A stretch of 64,000 bases of DNA from Aliiglaciecola sp. 3_MG-2023 (GTDB taxonomy: Bacteria > Pseudomonadota > Gammaproteobacteria > Enterobacterales > Alteromonadaceae): positions 124,001 to 188,000 of the forward strand of contig NZ_JAUORV010000005.1 in assembly GCF_030548205.1 (NCBI RefSeq). Direction: 5' to 3'. Below, piece after piece: positions 45,254 to 54,584 of the stretch (position 1 is the stretch's first letter; each line of letters starts with the position of its first letter). Made by a program: the position numbers and the translations under genes. A model generated the notes under the pieces. That model worked only from the letters and a program-made list of their open reading frames with translations, did no database searches and was not told the origin of the DNA.

Positions 45254-46030
45254 GTGATTAAAAACGAAAAGCTCACTTCACTTAAACGAGCAACTGCATA
45301 TCAATTGGTGGAAGAAGCGTTACGCGAGAAAATCATGGATGGGTCATTAGCACCTGGTGATTTACTTCCAGTGGAACATGATCTCGCCGAGCAATTAGGT
45401 GTAACCCGTCCAACAGTCCGTGAAGCATTACGTAAGCTGGAGAGTTCAGGCTTGGTGGTTAGGGGGCCACGAAGAAGAATGATGGTATCGGCACCCTGTC
45501 CTAGTATTTCTTCCACTGCAATGCAACAAGCTATTGTGCTTCATGGGATCACATATCGTGAACTGTGGGAAGCCAATATGATGATTGAGCCAGTAATTGC
45601 GGCTCTGGCGGCTAAACGGATCACTAAAGAACAGTTACAAAAAATTGAAAATAACCTTCAAAAAACCGCTGCTACACTTGATGACCCTATTGAAATGGTA
45701 AAAGCTGTTATTGAATTTCACGACCTTGTTGCTGAGGCTGCTGGGAACAAGGCTGTATTGTTAGTGGGAGAACCGATTAGCGGTTTCCTTTTGCCAGCTT
45801 TTGGAAAAGTAGTTTCAAAAATGGGGCAGGGTAAACGGCTACTTGAAGTTCACACAAAAATATATAATGCCCTAAAAGAAGGAAATTCAGAACTCGCCAA
45901 AGAATGGATGGAAAAGCATTGTCGCGACTTCATTGATTGGGGGACAAAGTCAGGAATTTCGCTAGATGAGCCAATTCGCGAGGTAAACGTTGAGATGGAA
46001 ATTTTTAAATTTGAACGAAATTACGATTAA
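45254..46030 (+). CDS. GntR family (FadR subfamily) transcription regulator
   Basis: A 258-residue regulator with an N-terminal winged helix (about 14-80: AYQLVEEALREKIMDGSLAPGDLLPVEHDLAEQLGVTRPTVREALRKLESSGLVV) and a C-terminal all-helical FCD ligand domain (about 100-235, with metal-binding-like His/Asp residues in EFHDLVAEAAGN and HTKIYNAL). The GTG at 45254 is preceded by AGGAGA. It is a single gene beside the phosphotransferase remnant and the valine genes; the effector is probably an organic acid, but none is shown. Confidence 0.87.
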   Translation: MIKNEKLTSLKRATAYQLVEEALREKIMDGSLAPGDLLPVEHDLAEQLGVTRPTVREALRKLESSGLVVRGPRRRMMVSAPCPSISSTAMQQAIVLHGITYRELWEANMMIEPVIAALAAKRITKEQLQKIENNLQKTAATLDDPIEMVKAVIEFHDLVAEAAGNKAVLLVGEPISGFLLPAFGKVVSKMGQGKRLLEVHTKIYNALKEGNSELAKEWMEKHCRDFIDWGTKSGISLDEPIREVNVEMEIFKFERNYD

Positions 46031-46354
46031 TACCCTTTCCATTTGGTTTTTCACGCAAAAGCTCCTATTCTAAAATCAATAAAATACCAAATATTTTAGG
46101 CAGTATGACTTTGTTTTTATTTGCATTCTAGTTAGCCGAGTTGGTGTTTAAAAACCGAGAATTTAAGTTGATTTATGGTCAATCGACTAGCTCAATACTG
46201 AATTGAAGCTCTGATTGGGCAAGGGGCCATGGGGTGGCAGTATTAATGTTCTTTAATTAAGAGTTTTACTCTGCAAATTTCATCATGGCTATTTAAAAGC
46301 TCATTAAAATCACAATTCTTCCTGGATTAACAGTATCTAGCCCCTTTTAAGGCG
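46031..46354. other. Intergenic region between convergent genes
   Basis: No gene, strong hairpin or operator seen between the convergent FadR-type regulator and HIBYL-CoA hydrolase genes. Confidence 0.5.
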
Positions 46355-47470
46355 TCATAAATCCGCCAATGGGTTAGTTGGCCATGGTGGGGTTATTAGC
46401 TTCTGAAGTACTTGAGAGGGCACTGCTCTGACTGAGTCATATTGCCAGGTAGGTGACTTATCTTTATCAATCAGTAGAGCTCTTACTCCTTCAACAAAAT
46501 CTGAATTACGAACAATGTTGGTAACTAATATAAGTTCAAACTGAAACACTTCAGCTAAAGACATATGCAAGGTTTTGTTTAATGTTTTATAAATACTGCA
46601 AGCACTAATGGGGGAGCCATGAGCGAGTGCCGAAGCCGCCGCTGTCATCCAAGAATCATCAGATTGATAACCAGTTATAGCGTCAACAATGTCATAAAAG
46701 TTATTTTGGTCGGTTAGTTGCTGAATTGTCTCATAGTGCACCGCTATATTGTCGGCAGGTCTCGCGTCATGATTTTGTTGCTCGAAATGTCGTAACACTT
46801 CAGTGATCTGCTCTTTATGCTGCAGCGCGTCTGGCTGCCAATCAATGGCCACTAATTCAGCTAAAACCGTGTCTTTTTGGGCATTTTCGATAAAACGATC
46901 GGCTAATCCAGTGTAAATGCAATCAGCGGCATTCATGTGGGCTGCCGTGAGCCCTAAAAATAAACCAATGCGCCCGGGCATACGATTTAAAAACCAGCTA
47001 CCGCCAACGTCGGGAAATAGGCCAATGGTTATTTCAGGCATGGCCATGCGAGTTCTTTCGGTCACGATTCTATGGCTGCAACCCGCCATAAGGCCAAGAC
47101 CACCGCCCATTACTATCCCATGCCCCCAGCAAATAATCGGTTTTGCAAAGGTATGAAGTAAATAATCTAAACGGTATTCATGCTCGAAAAACGTTTCAGC
47201 ATATTCGCAAGGACCACCGGGTTGACTCAAAGCAGAATGGTAAAGTTGCTGAACGTCACCTCCTGCACAGAAGGCTTTGGGACCGGCTCCGTGCAAAAAT
47301 ACGCAGCTAATTGAATCGTCTTGTTGCCACTCCAAAAGTTGCTTAAACAACAAATCAACCATTTCTAGGGTGAGAGAATTTAAGGTTTTCTCAACATTTA
47401 GCGTCGCAATGGCAATTTTTTTGTTTGCCATTGAAGCTCTTTCTTCAAATAATACAGACGCAGTCATCAT
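46355..47470 (-). CDS. 3-hydroxyisobutyryl-CoA hydrolase (ECH_2 family)
   Basis: A 371-residue enoyl-CoA-hydratase-superfamily protein of the hydrolase type: NVEKTLNSLTLEM, oxyanion-hole segment GAGPKAFCAGGDV near 65-77, HGIVMGGGLGLMAG, and MPEITIGLFPDVGGSWFLNRM with the catalytic Glu. The length and C-terminal helical extension match HIBYL-CoA hydrolases rather than simple hydratases. It releases 3-hydroxyisobutyrate from its CoA ester in valine degradation; MmsB and MmsA encoded nearby take the next two steps. It is separated from them by a divergent AraC gene and has its own promoter region. Confidence 0.85.
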   Translation of the reverse strand: MMTASVLFEERASMANKKIAIATLNVEKTLNSLTLEMVDLLFKQLLEWQQDDSISCVFLHGAGPKAFCAGGDVQQLYHSALSQPGGPCEYAETFFEHEYRLDYLLHTFAKPIICWGHGIVMGGGLGLMAGCSHRIVTERTRMAMPEITIGLFPDVGGSWFLNRMPGRIGLFLGLTAAHMNAADCIYTGLADRFIENAQKDTVLAELVAIDWQPDALQHKEQITEVLRHFEQQNHDARPADNIAVHYETIQQLTDQNNFYDIVDAITGYQSDDSWMTAAASALAHGSPISACSIYKTLNKTLHMSLAEVFQFELILVTNIVRNSDFVEGVRALLIDKDKSPTWQYDSVRAVPSQVLQKLITPPWPTNPLADL

Positions 47471-47701
47471 TTTAAATATTCTTCCATTTGGGTGCTAGTG
47501 ATATTGATTGTTGCCGGTTATTGTTTTGAGCGACGGCTAAGTTGATCCACTAACATTGTAAAACTGAACTACCTGATAATAGCAGTCTATATCTTTATGG
47601 CTAATTGTTTATCTTGTTGTTGATATGGACTATATTGCGTTATGCAGTATGCTTGCGAATTTACACGGGCAAGTAGCTAGAGTTTTAAGGGATATAGTGA
47701 C

Positions 47702-48595
47702 ATGAGCAAGACTTCAAATTGGCCATTAAGTAGCGATAGCGAACGTATGGTCTCGCCGGTTGTGATCCGTCAGCAATTACAACAGCACCCCCTTACCAAA
47801 GATTGTTACCCTTTGGCTGTAGGTCGCTATGAAAAAGCCCTTTCCCATGAAATGTCACGAAATCGACATGACGATAATATTCTGATCTACTGTTTTTCGG
47901 GAAAAGGTTTTTTACACACTCATGACTGGAGTGGAGAAATTCAAAGTGGTGAATTAGTATTATTACCAAGGGGGGTAAATCATCGCTATTGGGCCAATGT
48001 TGACGATCCCTGGTCCATTTATTGGTGTCACTTTTCCGGTCATCAAGCCCAGGAATATGTCTATAATATGGACTATAAAAAAGAACTTCCCATACTGAAA
48101 GTAGGCCATTCACCTGTGCTAATGGCGCAATTTCGTTCTGTATTGGCTGAGTCTAGCACCGGTTATAATACACCAGCGATGGTCTATGCTGCCAATATGC
48201 TTAAGCAGTTACTAGCGTATATTGGAATGTTGGCCCAACAAATTAAGACCCCGGAAAGACAGCAATTTAATCTCGATATTTTACAAGCCTACATGCTTCA
48301 AAACCTGAATAAATCTATTGATTTAGATGCGCTGTCTTCGCAGGTCAATTTATCTAAGTTTCACTTTAGTAAAAAATACAAAGAGGCAACGGGTTTCTCA
48401 CCCGTGCAGCACTTTTTAAAAATGAAAGTTGAATATGCTAGTTATTTATTGGAAACCAGTGAGTTAGCGATACAAGGTATCGCTTCAAGGGTAGGTTACG
48501 ATGATAGTTTGTACTTTTCGAGGTTGTTTAAGAAGCACACTGGGTTATCTCCATCGGCTTATCGCAAGCGGCAATATAACCAAAGAGCTGTTTAA
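47702..48595 (+). CDS. AraC family transcription regulator
   Basis: A 297-residue protein with an N-terminal cupin-like effector domain (about 45-130: FSGKGFLHTHDWSGEIQSGELVLLPRGVNHRYW) and a C-terminal double helix-turn-helix (about 190-290: LDALSSQVNLSKFHFSKKYKEATGFSPVQHFLKMKVEYA and the family signature IASRVGYDDSLYFSRLFKKHTGLSPSAYRK). The effector domain resembles those of sugar-responsive members. It is divergent from the HIBYL-CoA hydrolase gene and convergent with the thioesterase gene; its target is not certain. Confidence 0.88.
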   Translation: MSKTSNWPLSSDSERMVSPVVIRQQLQQHPLTKDCYPLAVGRYEKALSHEMSRNRHDDNILIYCFSGKGFLHTHDWSGEIQSGELVLLPRGVNHRYWANVDDPWSIYWCHFSGHQAQEYVYNMDYKKELPILKVGHSPVLMAQFRSVLAESSTGYNTPAMVYAANMLKQLLAYIGMLAQQIKTPERQQFNLDILQAYMLQNLNKSIDLDALSSQVNLSKFHFSKKYKEATGFSPVQHFLKMKVEYASYLLETSELAIQGIASRVGYDDSLYFSRLFKKHTGLSPSAYRKRQYNQRAV

Positions 48596-48620
48596 CTAAA
48601 CCTATCGCAATTACAGCAGT

Positions 48621-48646
48621 ATTAGGCTTTGTGGTTAACGCCTAAT
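48621..48646. terminator. Hairpin between convergent araC-type and thioesterase genes
   Basis: ATTAGGC (48621-48627) and GCCTAAT (48640-48646) form a perfect 7-bp stem around a 12-base loop overlapping the thioesterase stop. Confidence 0.45.
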
Positions 48647-49066
48647 TGGTACAACGGCCATGGTTAGTTTCGACAAACAGCTGAGTTTACCTAGGTCATT
48701 GTGCATATGGATCTCCCAAATTTGAGAACGTGATCCTAAGTGCACCGCGCGAGCGGTTGCTGTTACTATACCTGTCGATATTGAACGTATATGGCTGGCG
48801 CTAACTTCTTGTCCAAACACCTGAAATTTGTTTTTATCTACACATAAATAGCCAGCGATACTTCCCAAGGTTTCTGCTAACACCACATTTGCGCCGCCAT
48901 GAACTACGCCAAAGGGTTGAAAAGTGCGCTCATCGGCAGGCATGGTTCCTCGAATAAAATCGTCACCTATTTCTGTTATTTCTAACCCAAGGGAACGGTG
49001 TATCTGAATGTTTTCCATCAACAGATTTAGATCTTCTAGCTTTGGTGTTTCAAACCAGATACTCAT
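48635..49066 (-). CDS. Hotdog-fold acyl-CoA thioesterase, MenI/YdiI-like
   Basis: A 143-residue single-domain hotdog protein. It matches YdiI/MenI from memory of that family: MPADERTFQPFGVVHGGANVVLAETLGSIAGYL contains the HGG motif and the catalytic Glu of the E-type thioesterases, and the end has HLGSRSQIWEIHMHNDLGKLSCLSKLTMAVV. E. coli relatives hydrolyse 1,4-dihydroxy-2-naphthoyl-CoA and other aryl- or acyl-CoAs. It lies 108 bp downstream of mmsB in the same direction and may be cotranscribed; its role beside valine catabolism is uncertain. Confidence 0.8.
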   Translation of the reverse strand: MSIWFETPKLEDLNLLMENIQIHRSLGLEITEIGDDFIRGTMPADERTFQPFGVVHGGANVVLAETLGSIAGYLCVDKNKFQVFGQEVSASHIRSISTGIVTATARAVHLGSRSQIWEIHMHNDLGKLSCLSKLTMAVVPIRR

Positions 49067-49174
49067 TGGCTTACCTCTACAATCATATCAAAACCTGAAT
49101 TCCATCATACTAGTCAATTGCTGGTCAAATTGGCGTCACTTATGACTGACTATTACTGTTCTAAGTATTTGAGT

Positions 49175-50065
49175 TTATTCGTTCCGATATAATGTCATAA
49201 TACTGGAAAAATCTAACGGACCATTGCCCTTTGATTTGTGCATCGTATACAGGGATTTAGCTTGAGCTCCCATAGGTGTAGCAGCACCACTTTGGTGACT
49301 AATATCCATTGCTAAACCCAAATCTTTATACATTAGGTCAACCTGAAATCCACCCTGGTAGTCGTTGGAGGACGGAACCCCTTCCATTACGTTTGGATAA
49401 GGGTTGTATTTTTGTAATGCCCAATTATTACCAGAGCTTTGCAGCATTATTTCTGATAGCACAGCAGGATCTAATCCATTTTCGACACCCATGTTGAGTG
49501 CTTCGGCTGTACCGGCCATCAATACTGACAACAGCATGTTATTACAGCATTTTGCGATTTGACCTGCACCGCTAGGGCCTGCGTGAAAAATATTCAACCC
49601 CATGTTGTCTAAAATGGGTTTAGCTTGGTCAAATTGGTCTTTAGTGCCGCCTACCATAAAGGCTAGGGTACCTGCGGCTGCGCCAGCTACTCCACCGGAC
49701 ACAGGAGCATCAACAAAACTCAATCCCTGCTCAGCTGCAATAGCGGATACTTTTTTTGCTGTTGCTGCATCTATGGTGGATGAATCTATAATTAATACAT
49801 CTTTTTTTACCACATCAAACAATGGCTGATCTGAGGAAACATATAGACTTTCAACATGTTTTCCTGAAGGTAGCATGGTTATAACAACGTCAGATTCCTG
49901 AGCCGCATCTACTGCGCTACCTGCAGCTGTTGCGCCTTGTGTCACAACCTTATCAACCGCTTCTGGAAATAAATCAAACACTTTTACGGTGTGGCCTGCT
50001 TTGACTAAGTTGATAGCCATTGGGCCACCCATATTGCCTAAACCTATAAAACCGATAACAGCCAT
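49175..50065 (-). CDS. mmsB: 3-hydroxyisobutyrate dehydrogenase
   Basis: A 296-residue beta-hydroxyacid dehydrogenase. Rossmann start GFIGLGNMGGPMAINLVKAGH (NAD binding), substrate-binding DAPVSGGVAGAAAGTLAFMVGG near 120-141 and the catalytic-Lys motif GPSGAGQIAKCCNNMLL near 163-180. It oxidises 3-hydroxyisobutyrate to methylmalonate semialdehyde in valine degradation. The gene follows mmsA by 29 bp, an operon arrangement. Length and motifs are standard. Confidence 0.92.
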   Translation of the reverse strand: MAVIGFIGLGNMGGPMAINLVKAGHTVKVFDLFPEAVDKVVTQGATAAGSAVDAAQESDVVITMLPSGKHVESLYVSSDQPLFDVVKKDVLIIDSSTIDAATAKKVSAIAAEQGLSFVDAPVSGGVAGAAAGTLAFMVGGTKDQFDQAKPILDNMGLNIFHAGPSGAGQIAKCCNNMLLSVLMAGTAEALNMGVENGLDPAVLSEIMLQSSGNNWALQKYNPYPNVMEGVPSSNDYQGGFQVDLMYKDLGLAMDISHQSGAATPMGAQAKSLYTMHKSKGNGPLDFSSIMTLYRNE

Positions 50066-50094
50066 TGCTTTGTCCTTTAATTTACTAAGAAAAA

Positions 50095-51597
50095 TTACTT
50101 CAATTCAATTGTGGTATTTACACCAGTATCAATATCATCTTCAAACCAACGTGCAGTGATGGTCTTAGTCTCGGTGTAAAACTTAACAGCTTGTTTACCG
50201 TAAGCATGCTGATCACCGTAAAACGATTTCCGCCAGCCGGTAAAAGAGAACATCGGTAGTGGTACCGGAACAGGCACATTGATGCCCACCTGACCCACTT
50301 TAATCTCGTGTTGATATTTACGTGCTACTGCACCAGATGAGGTATAGATAGATGTGCCATTGCCGTAAGGGTTTTCATTGATTAGGTTAATGGCTTGCTC
50401 TAATGTATCCACTTCCAACACGATTAATACCGGTCCGAAGATTTCTTGCTGATAAATTGACATGTCACGGGTAACATCGGTAAACATGGTTGGTCCCACC
50501 CAGTTTCCGTCAGGATATCCAGCTACTTCATAGTCACTACCATCGAGCAGGCAAGTTGCCCCAGCATCTTTTCCTTCTTGAATGAGGCTTAGAACTCGTT
50601 GTTTGGCTTGGGGATTAATTAATGGGCCATAACCTGCTTCTGGATCATCCCATACGCCAGGTTTAACTTTTGCCAATGCATCACGCATCTCGCCCACCCA
50701 TTGTTTGGTTTCGCCCACCAAAACCACCACTGAAATGGCCATACAGCGCTGTCCTGCGGCACCAACGGACGCACCGGCGATGGCATTAATTACTTGGTTT
50801 TTAGAAGCATCAGGCATGACAACCATATGGTTTTTTGCCCCTGCAAAGGCTTGCACGCGTTTTAGGTGGTCGGTACCGGTACGATAAATATGCTCTCCCA
50901 CGGCAACAGAACCAACAAAGGATATGGCTGGCGTATCTTTGTGAGCTAGTAATTGATTTACCACGTCTTTGCCGCCGTGCACTATTTGCAATAGGCCGTC
51001 TGGTGCACCCGCTTCTTTGAACAGCGCAGCTAAACGCATTGGCGTTAGAGGGTCTTGTTCTGAAGGTTTCAATACGAAAGTATTTCCGCAAACAATCGCC
51101 ATAGGGAACATCCACAAGGGGATCATTGCCGGGAAATTAAAGGGAGTAATACCAACGCACACACCTAGCGGTTGGGTAATGCTGTAACAGTCGATTTTGT
51201 TTGCCACGTTTTCAAGGATCTCACCCATGCTAAGCGAAGCGATATTACAAGCATGTTCTACTACTTCAATGCCACGCCACACATCCCCTTTGGCGTCCGC
51301 AAAGGTTTTACCGGTTTCTTTTGCGAGTAAGCTGGCAAGTTCATCATGATTTTCTTTCAACAAAGCCTGGTAGCGCAACATAAGTCGCGCTCTTTCACCT
51401 ACAGGAACATCTTTCCAAGACTCAAACGCCACCTTGGCAGCGCTAACAGCGTCTTCGACTTCCTGAGATGTTGCTAAAGGAACTTCCGCTATCACTTGTT
51501 GGTCGGCCGGATTGGTAACATCAATCCATTGATCGCTTGCACTTTGCACTAGGCCACCATTAATTAGTAGCGGGACTTTTTGTATTTGTTCAGACAT
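50095..51597 (-). CDS. mmsA: CoA-acylating methylmalonate-semialdehyde dehydrogenase
   Basis: A 500-residue ALDH-superfamily enzyme from the ATG at 51595-51597, which has a GAGA ribosome-binding site; an ATG eight codons upstream is less likely. Family motifs are [28 protein letters not shown] and GQRCMAIS, with the catalytic Cys285. It lacks the Glu general base of ordinary ALDHs (FAGAKNH instead of LELGGK), the hallmark of MmsA. It converts methylmalonate semialdehyde plus CoA and NAD to propionyl-CoA, CO2 and NADH. First gene of the mmsA-mmsB unit; acyl-CoA dehydrogenase and enoyl-CoA hydratase genes of the pathway are not in the window. Confidence 0.93.
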   Translation of the reverse strand: MSEQIQKVPLLINGGLVQSASDQWIDVTNPADQQVIAEVPLATSQEVEDAVSAAKVAFESWKDVPVGERARLMLRYQALLKENHDELASLLAKETGKTFADAKGDVWRGIEVVEHACNIASLSMGEILENVANKIDCYSITQPLGVCVGITPFNFPAMIPLWMFPMAIVCGNTFVLKPSEQDPLTPMRLAALFKEAGAPDGLLQIVHGGKDVVNQLLAHKDTPAISFVGSVAVGEHIYRTGTDHLKRVQAFAGAKNHMVVMPDASKNQVINAIAGASVGAAGQRCMAISVVVLVGETKQWVGEMRDALAKVKPGVWDDPEAGYGPLINPQAKQRVLSLIQEGKDAGATCLLDGSDYEVAGYPDGNWVGPTMFTDVTRDMSIYQQEIFGPVLIVLEVDTLEQAINLINENPYGNGTSIYTSSGAVARKYQHEIKVGQVGINVPVPVPLPMFSFTGWRKSFYGDQHAYGKQAVKFYTETKTITARWFEDDIDTGVNTTIELK

Positions 51598-51852
51598 AAA
51601 TGTTCTCAAGTATGGTTTCAATAACTTAAGACTAGCATAGCTATTGAAATTATAAGATTGATATTATTGTGAACATTATGGACTTTATTGCGATGAAAAA
51701 TGTAAGTTTGCTGGTTGTCCTAGTCGGTTCTATATTCTTTAATGCTGATTTAGCCTTTGTATTTTAAGGTTAACAGAGGTTTATTAGGCATGTTGTAAAG
51801 GAGTTAGACATACCCTGAAGCACGATTTAACTTCATGGATTTTTATCGATAC

Positions 51853-51887
51853 ACCATGTGTTTATTCGAAGTGTCTAAACACATGGT
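51853..51887. terminator. Hairpin after the fucose operon
   Basis: ACCATGTGTTTA (51853-51864) and TAAACACATGGT (51876-51887) form a perfect 12-bp stem with an 11-base loop, 23 bp beyond the last gene of the operon. No T tract. Confidence 0.55.
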
Positions 51888-51909
51888 AAAACAATTAAAA
51901 TAATAAAGA

Positions 51910-52761
51910 TTATTTAGCTTGGTAATCAACCACCGTTTGCTGCTGTTTCCCTAGTTTTTCTATGCCTAAACTAATCTTGTCACCGGCATTAAGGTAAATC
52001 GGTGGTTTTTGACCTAAGCCGACGCCTGGCGGTGTACCCGTTGAAATAATATCTCCAGGCTGCAAACTCATGAATTGGCTCAAGTAGCTGACAATAAAGG
52101 CCGGCTTGAAGACCATCGTACGAGTACTACCATTTTGATAACGGTGGCCGTTTACTTCTAACCACATGTCTAATTGTGTGGGATCGCTTACTTCATCGCT
52201 GGTCACTAACCAAGGCCCAATAGGGCCAAAAGTATCGCATCCTTTTCCTTTATCCCATTGATTACCACGCTCAAGTTGGAAAGCGCGCTCAGAGACATCA
52301 TTACAAACGCAATAGCCTGCAATATAGTCTTCAGCTTCCTCTTCACTAACATATTTTGCTTCTTTGCCGATGACCAGCGCGAGTTCTACTTCCCAGTCTA
52401 ATTTGGTGCTATTTTTAGGCTTTATGATGTCATCGTCAGGTCCGCAAATAGCGCTGGTAGCTTTGGTAAATACTTCAGGCTCTGTGGGCAATGGCATTCC
52501 CGATTCGGCAGCATGGTCACTGTAATTTAAGCCGATACAAATGAACTTACCCACATTACCTACACATGGGCCAATTCTTGTATCCGCTGAGACTAACTTT
52601 AGGGAAGTTAAGTCTAGGTCTTTGAGTTTATTTAAACTACTCTTCGCAAGTGTACTATTGGCTATATCATCTACAATACCTTCCAAACTGCGTACATCTC
52701 CATTGTCGTCAACAATACCTGGTTGCTCATGACCACTTTTACCAAAGCGTACTAATTTCAT
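51910..52761 (-). CDS. 2,4-diketo-3-deoxy-L-fuconate hydrolase (FAH family)
   Basis: A 283-residue fumarylacetoacetate-hydrolase-family protein. The metal-binding residues fit Glu124, Glu126 (LDWEVELALVIG) and Asp155 (CVCNDVSERA), with His83 in NYSDHAAESGMP and the late DIISTGTPPGVGLG loop. In the non-phosphorylative L-fucose pathway, members split 2,4-diketo-3-deoxy-L-fuconate into pyruvate and L-lactate. It is the last gene of the six-gene operon, 128 bp after the dehydrogenase gene. The alternative 2,4-diketo-L-rhamnonate activity is unlikely given the fuconate dehydratase in the same operon. Confidence 0.85.
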   Translation of the reverse strand: MKLVRFGKSGHEQPGIVDDNGDVRSLEGIVDDIANSTLAKSSLNKLKDLDLTSLKLVSADTRIGPCVGNVGKFICIGLNYSDHAAESGMPLPTEPEVFTKATSAICGPDDDIIKPKNSTKLDWEVELALVIGKEAKYVSEEEAEDYIAGYCVCNDVSERAFQLERGNQWDKGKGCDTFGPIGPWLVTSDEVSDPTQLDMWLEVNGHRYQNGSTRTMVFKPAFIVSYLSQFMSLQPGDIISTGTPPGVGLGQKPPIYLNAGDKISLGIEKLGKQQQTVVDYQAK

Positions 52762-52889
52762 TTTTTGATCCTATAAGTTTAGATTTTAGTCTTAGCACTA
52801 CGAAGTTGCGCAGATTAAATTGCGCCTTGATAGCTAAAACAATAAATTCCCCGTTAGATTTAATTGAAGCTCGCTAAATTTTGCGGCTT

Positions 52890-53666
52890 CTAGTTGTTTA
52901 ACGTTACAAAACCTCCATCAATTGGAAAATTTGATCCGGTTATAAATGCCGCTTCATCAGAGCACAAATAGGCAATCAAGCCTGCGATTTCGTCTGCTTT
53001 CCCCATTCGTCCAATAGGTTGGCTTTTTGAAAGTTTTTCAAACATCTCATCACGATTGTCAGGGTAGTTTTTAGCTAAAAAATTATCTACAAAAGGAGTG
53101 TGCACCCTACCTGGTGCAATACAATTACACCGAATACCTTCGTTTATATAGTCTTTGGCGACGGAATAAGTCATGGTTAATACAGCCCCTTTAGTCATCG
53201 AGTAGGCAAATCTGTCAGCGATACCAACAGATGAAGCAACAGATGCTAGGTTAACAATGACCCCACTTTGACGTGCTTTCATAGCCGGTATAACCGCTGA
53301 TATAGTGTTATAAATTCCTTTTACATTCACTTCATAAAGACGATCTAAGTCTGCCTCAGTGGTATTTTCTATATTACCAACATGGGCGATGCCCGCATTA
53401 TTAATAAGAATGTCTATGTTGGCTTCTTGGCTGATCTGAGCAACGACTTGTTGAACGCTAGAATTGTCGGCAATATTGCATTGGTAAGCGCTAGCTTGAT
53501 CTTCTGCTTGGTGAATCAAGCTCACTGTTTCTGACGCTGCTTTTTTATCTAAATCGAGCACTAATACGTGCGCACCAGCAGAGGCCAGACGTAAACAGAT
53601 GCTTCTGCCAATGCCACTGCCACCACCTGTGACTAGGGCTGTTTTATTCACTAAGTTATTGCTCAT
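52890..53666 (-). CDS. 2-keto-3-deoxy-L-fuconate dehydrogenase (SDR)
   Basis: A 258-residue classical short-chain dehydrogenase with TGGGSGIG at 13-20, an Asp at position 38 favouring NAD, NNAG at 89-92, and the Ser142/Tyr155/Lys159 catalytic triad (YSMTK). It oxidises the 4-hydroxyl of 2-keto-3-deoxy-L-fuconate to the 2,4-diketo acid, the fourth step of the pathway; the assignment rests on the operon as much as on the sequence. It lies 37 bp after the lactonase gene. Confidence 0.85.
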   Translation of the reverse strand: MSNNLVNKTALVTGGGSGIGRSICLRLASAGAHVLVLDLDKKAASETVSLIHQAEDQASAYQCNIADNSSVQQVVAQISQEANIDILINNAGIAHVGNIENTTEADLDRLYEVNVKGIYNTISAVIPAMKARQSGVIVNLASVASSVGIADRFAYSMTKGAVLTMTYSVAKDYINEGIRCNCIAPGRVHTPFVDNFLAKNYPDNRDEMFEKLSKSQPIGRMGKADEIAGLIAYLCSDEAAFITGSNFPIDGGFVTLNN

Positions 53667-53702
53667 TACTTTCCTTGCTTAATCGGTGATAGAAATTGAG
53701 AA

Positions 53703-54566
53703 TTAATCTACAATGGTTAAATTATAAAATTTAATGGCGTTTTTAGACCAAATTTGAGCTTGCTGATTTTCCTCGACGTTAGATAGAAATGCCTTAGTTA
53801 AACTAACCCATTGTTGATAGTCAGTGGCTAAATTCAACACGGGCCAATCGCTGCCCCACATTAGACGACCAGTGCCGAAGGTATCCAACAAATGCTGCAT
53901 GTAAGGAATCAAGTTATTGAAATCTGGATTGTGGCCGGCTTCGGTTACTAAACCTGATAATTTACAATACACGTTATCTAAGCCGGAGAATGCTTGTATA
54001 TCTTCTGCCCATTGTTCTGCTTTATTGCCGGCAATATCTGGCTTAGCGGCGTGATCTATGACTATTTTTAATTTCGGATAGCGTTTTGCTACGGTCAAGA
54101 GCGCCTTTAAATGCCGAGGTTTCACTAAGGCATCAAAACACAGGCCAAGTTGCATCAGACAATTAAATGCTGGTTCTAGCTCTTTTTTGAGCATCCAGTT
54201 GTCATCATGAATATCCTGAATCATGGGGCGAATACCCTTAAAATAGGAATGTCGAGACAGTTTTGCCAATTGGCTGGGAGCGTCAGTACTTTGCATATCA
54301 ATCCAGCCGATTACCGCCACAATAAAGTCAGTACTTTGCGCCAAAGACAACATGTACTCTGTTTCCGCGGTATCCGCGGCGGCTTGGATTAAAATAGTTT
54401 TATCGATCCCTGACTTCTTCAGGCTTGGACGCAGATCTTCAGGCGAAAAGTCCTTATAGATAGCCCCCATATCCTCAGTAAGCCAGTTGTAATAACCTAA
54501 TTCCCGCTTCCAAAAATGCTGGTGGCTATCAATACGCATTGTTTTGTTTACTGTTGGCGTTCTCAT
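53703..54566 (-). CDS. L-fucono-1,5-lactonase (amidohydrolase family)
   Basis: A 287-residue amidohydrolase-2 (COG3618-like) TIM-barrel protein. The N-terminal HxH metal motif is DSHQHFW (His15, His17), then PLKIVIDHAAKP-like segment near 165 and LMWGSDWPVLN near 250 with the catalytic Asp. It hydrolyses L-fuconolactone to L-fuconate, following the AKR. The ATG at 54539, nine codons downstream, is an alternative start because homologues begin near MRIDSHQHFW; neither has a strong ribosome-binding site. The start lies 18 bp after the AKR stop. Confidence 0.85.
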   Translation of the reverse strand: MRTPTVNKTMRIDSHQHFWKRELGYYNWLTEDMGAIYKDFSPEDLRPSLKKSGIDKTILIQAAADTAETEYMLSLAQSTDFIVAVIGWIDMQSTDAPSQLAKLSRHSYFKGIRPMIQDIHDDNWMLKKELEPAFNCLMQLGLCFDALVKPRHLKALLTVAKRYPKLKIVIDHAAKPDIAGNKAEQWAEDIQAFSGLDNVYCKLSGLVTEAGHNPDFNNLIPYMQHLLDTFGTGRLMWGSDWPVLNLATDYQQWVSLTKAFLSNVEENQQAQIWSKNAIKFYNLTIVD

Positions 54567-54584
54567 AATGTTAAATCGTCATGG

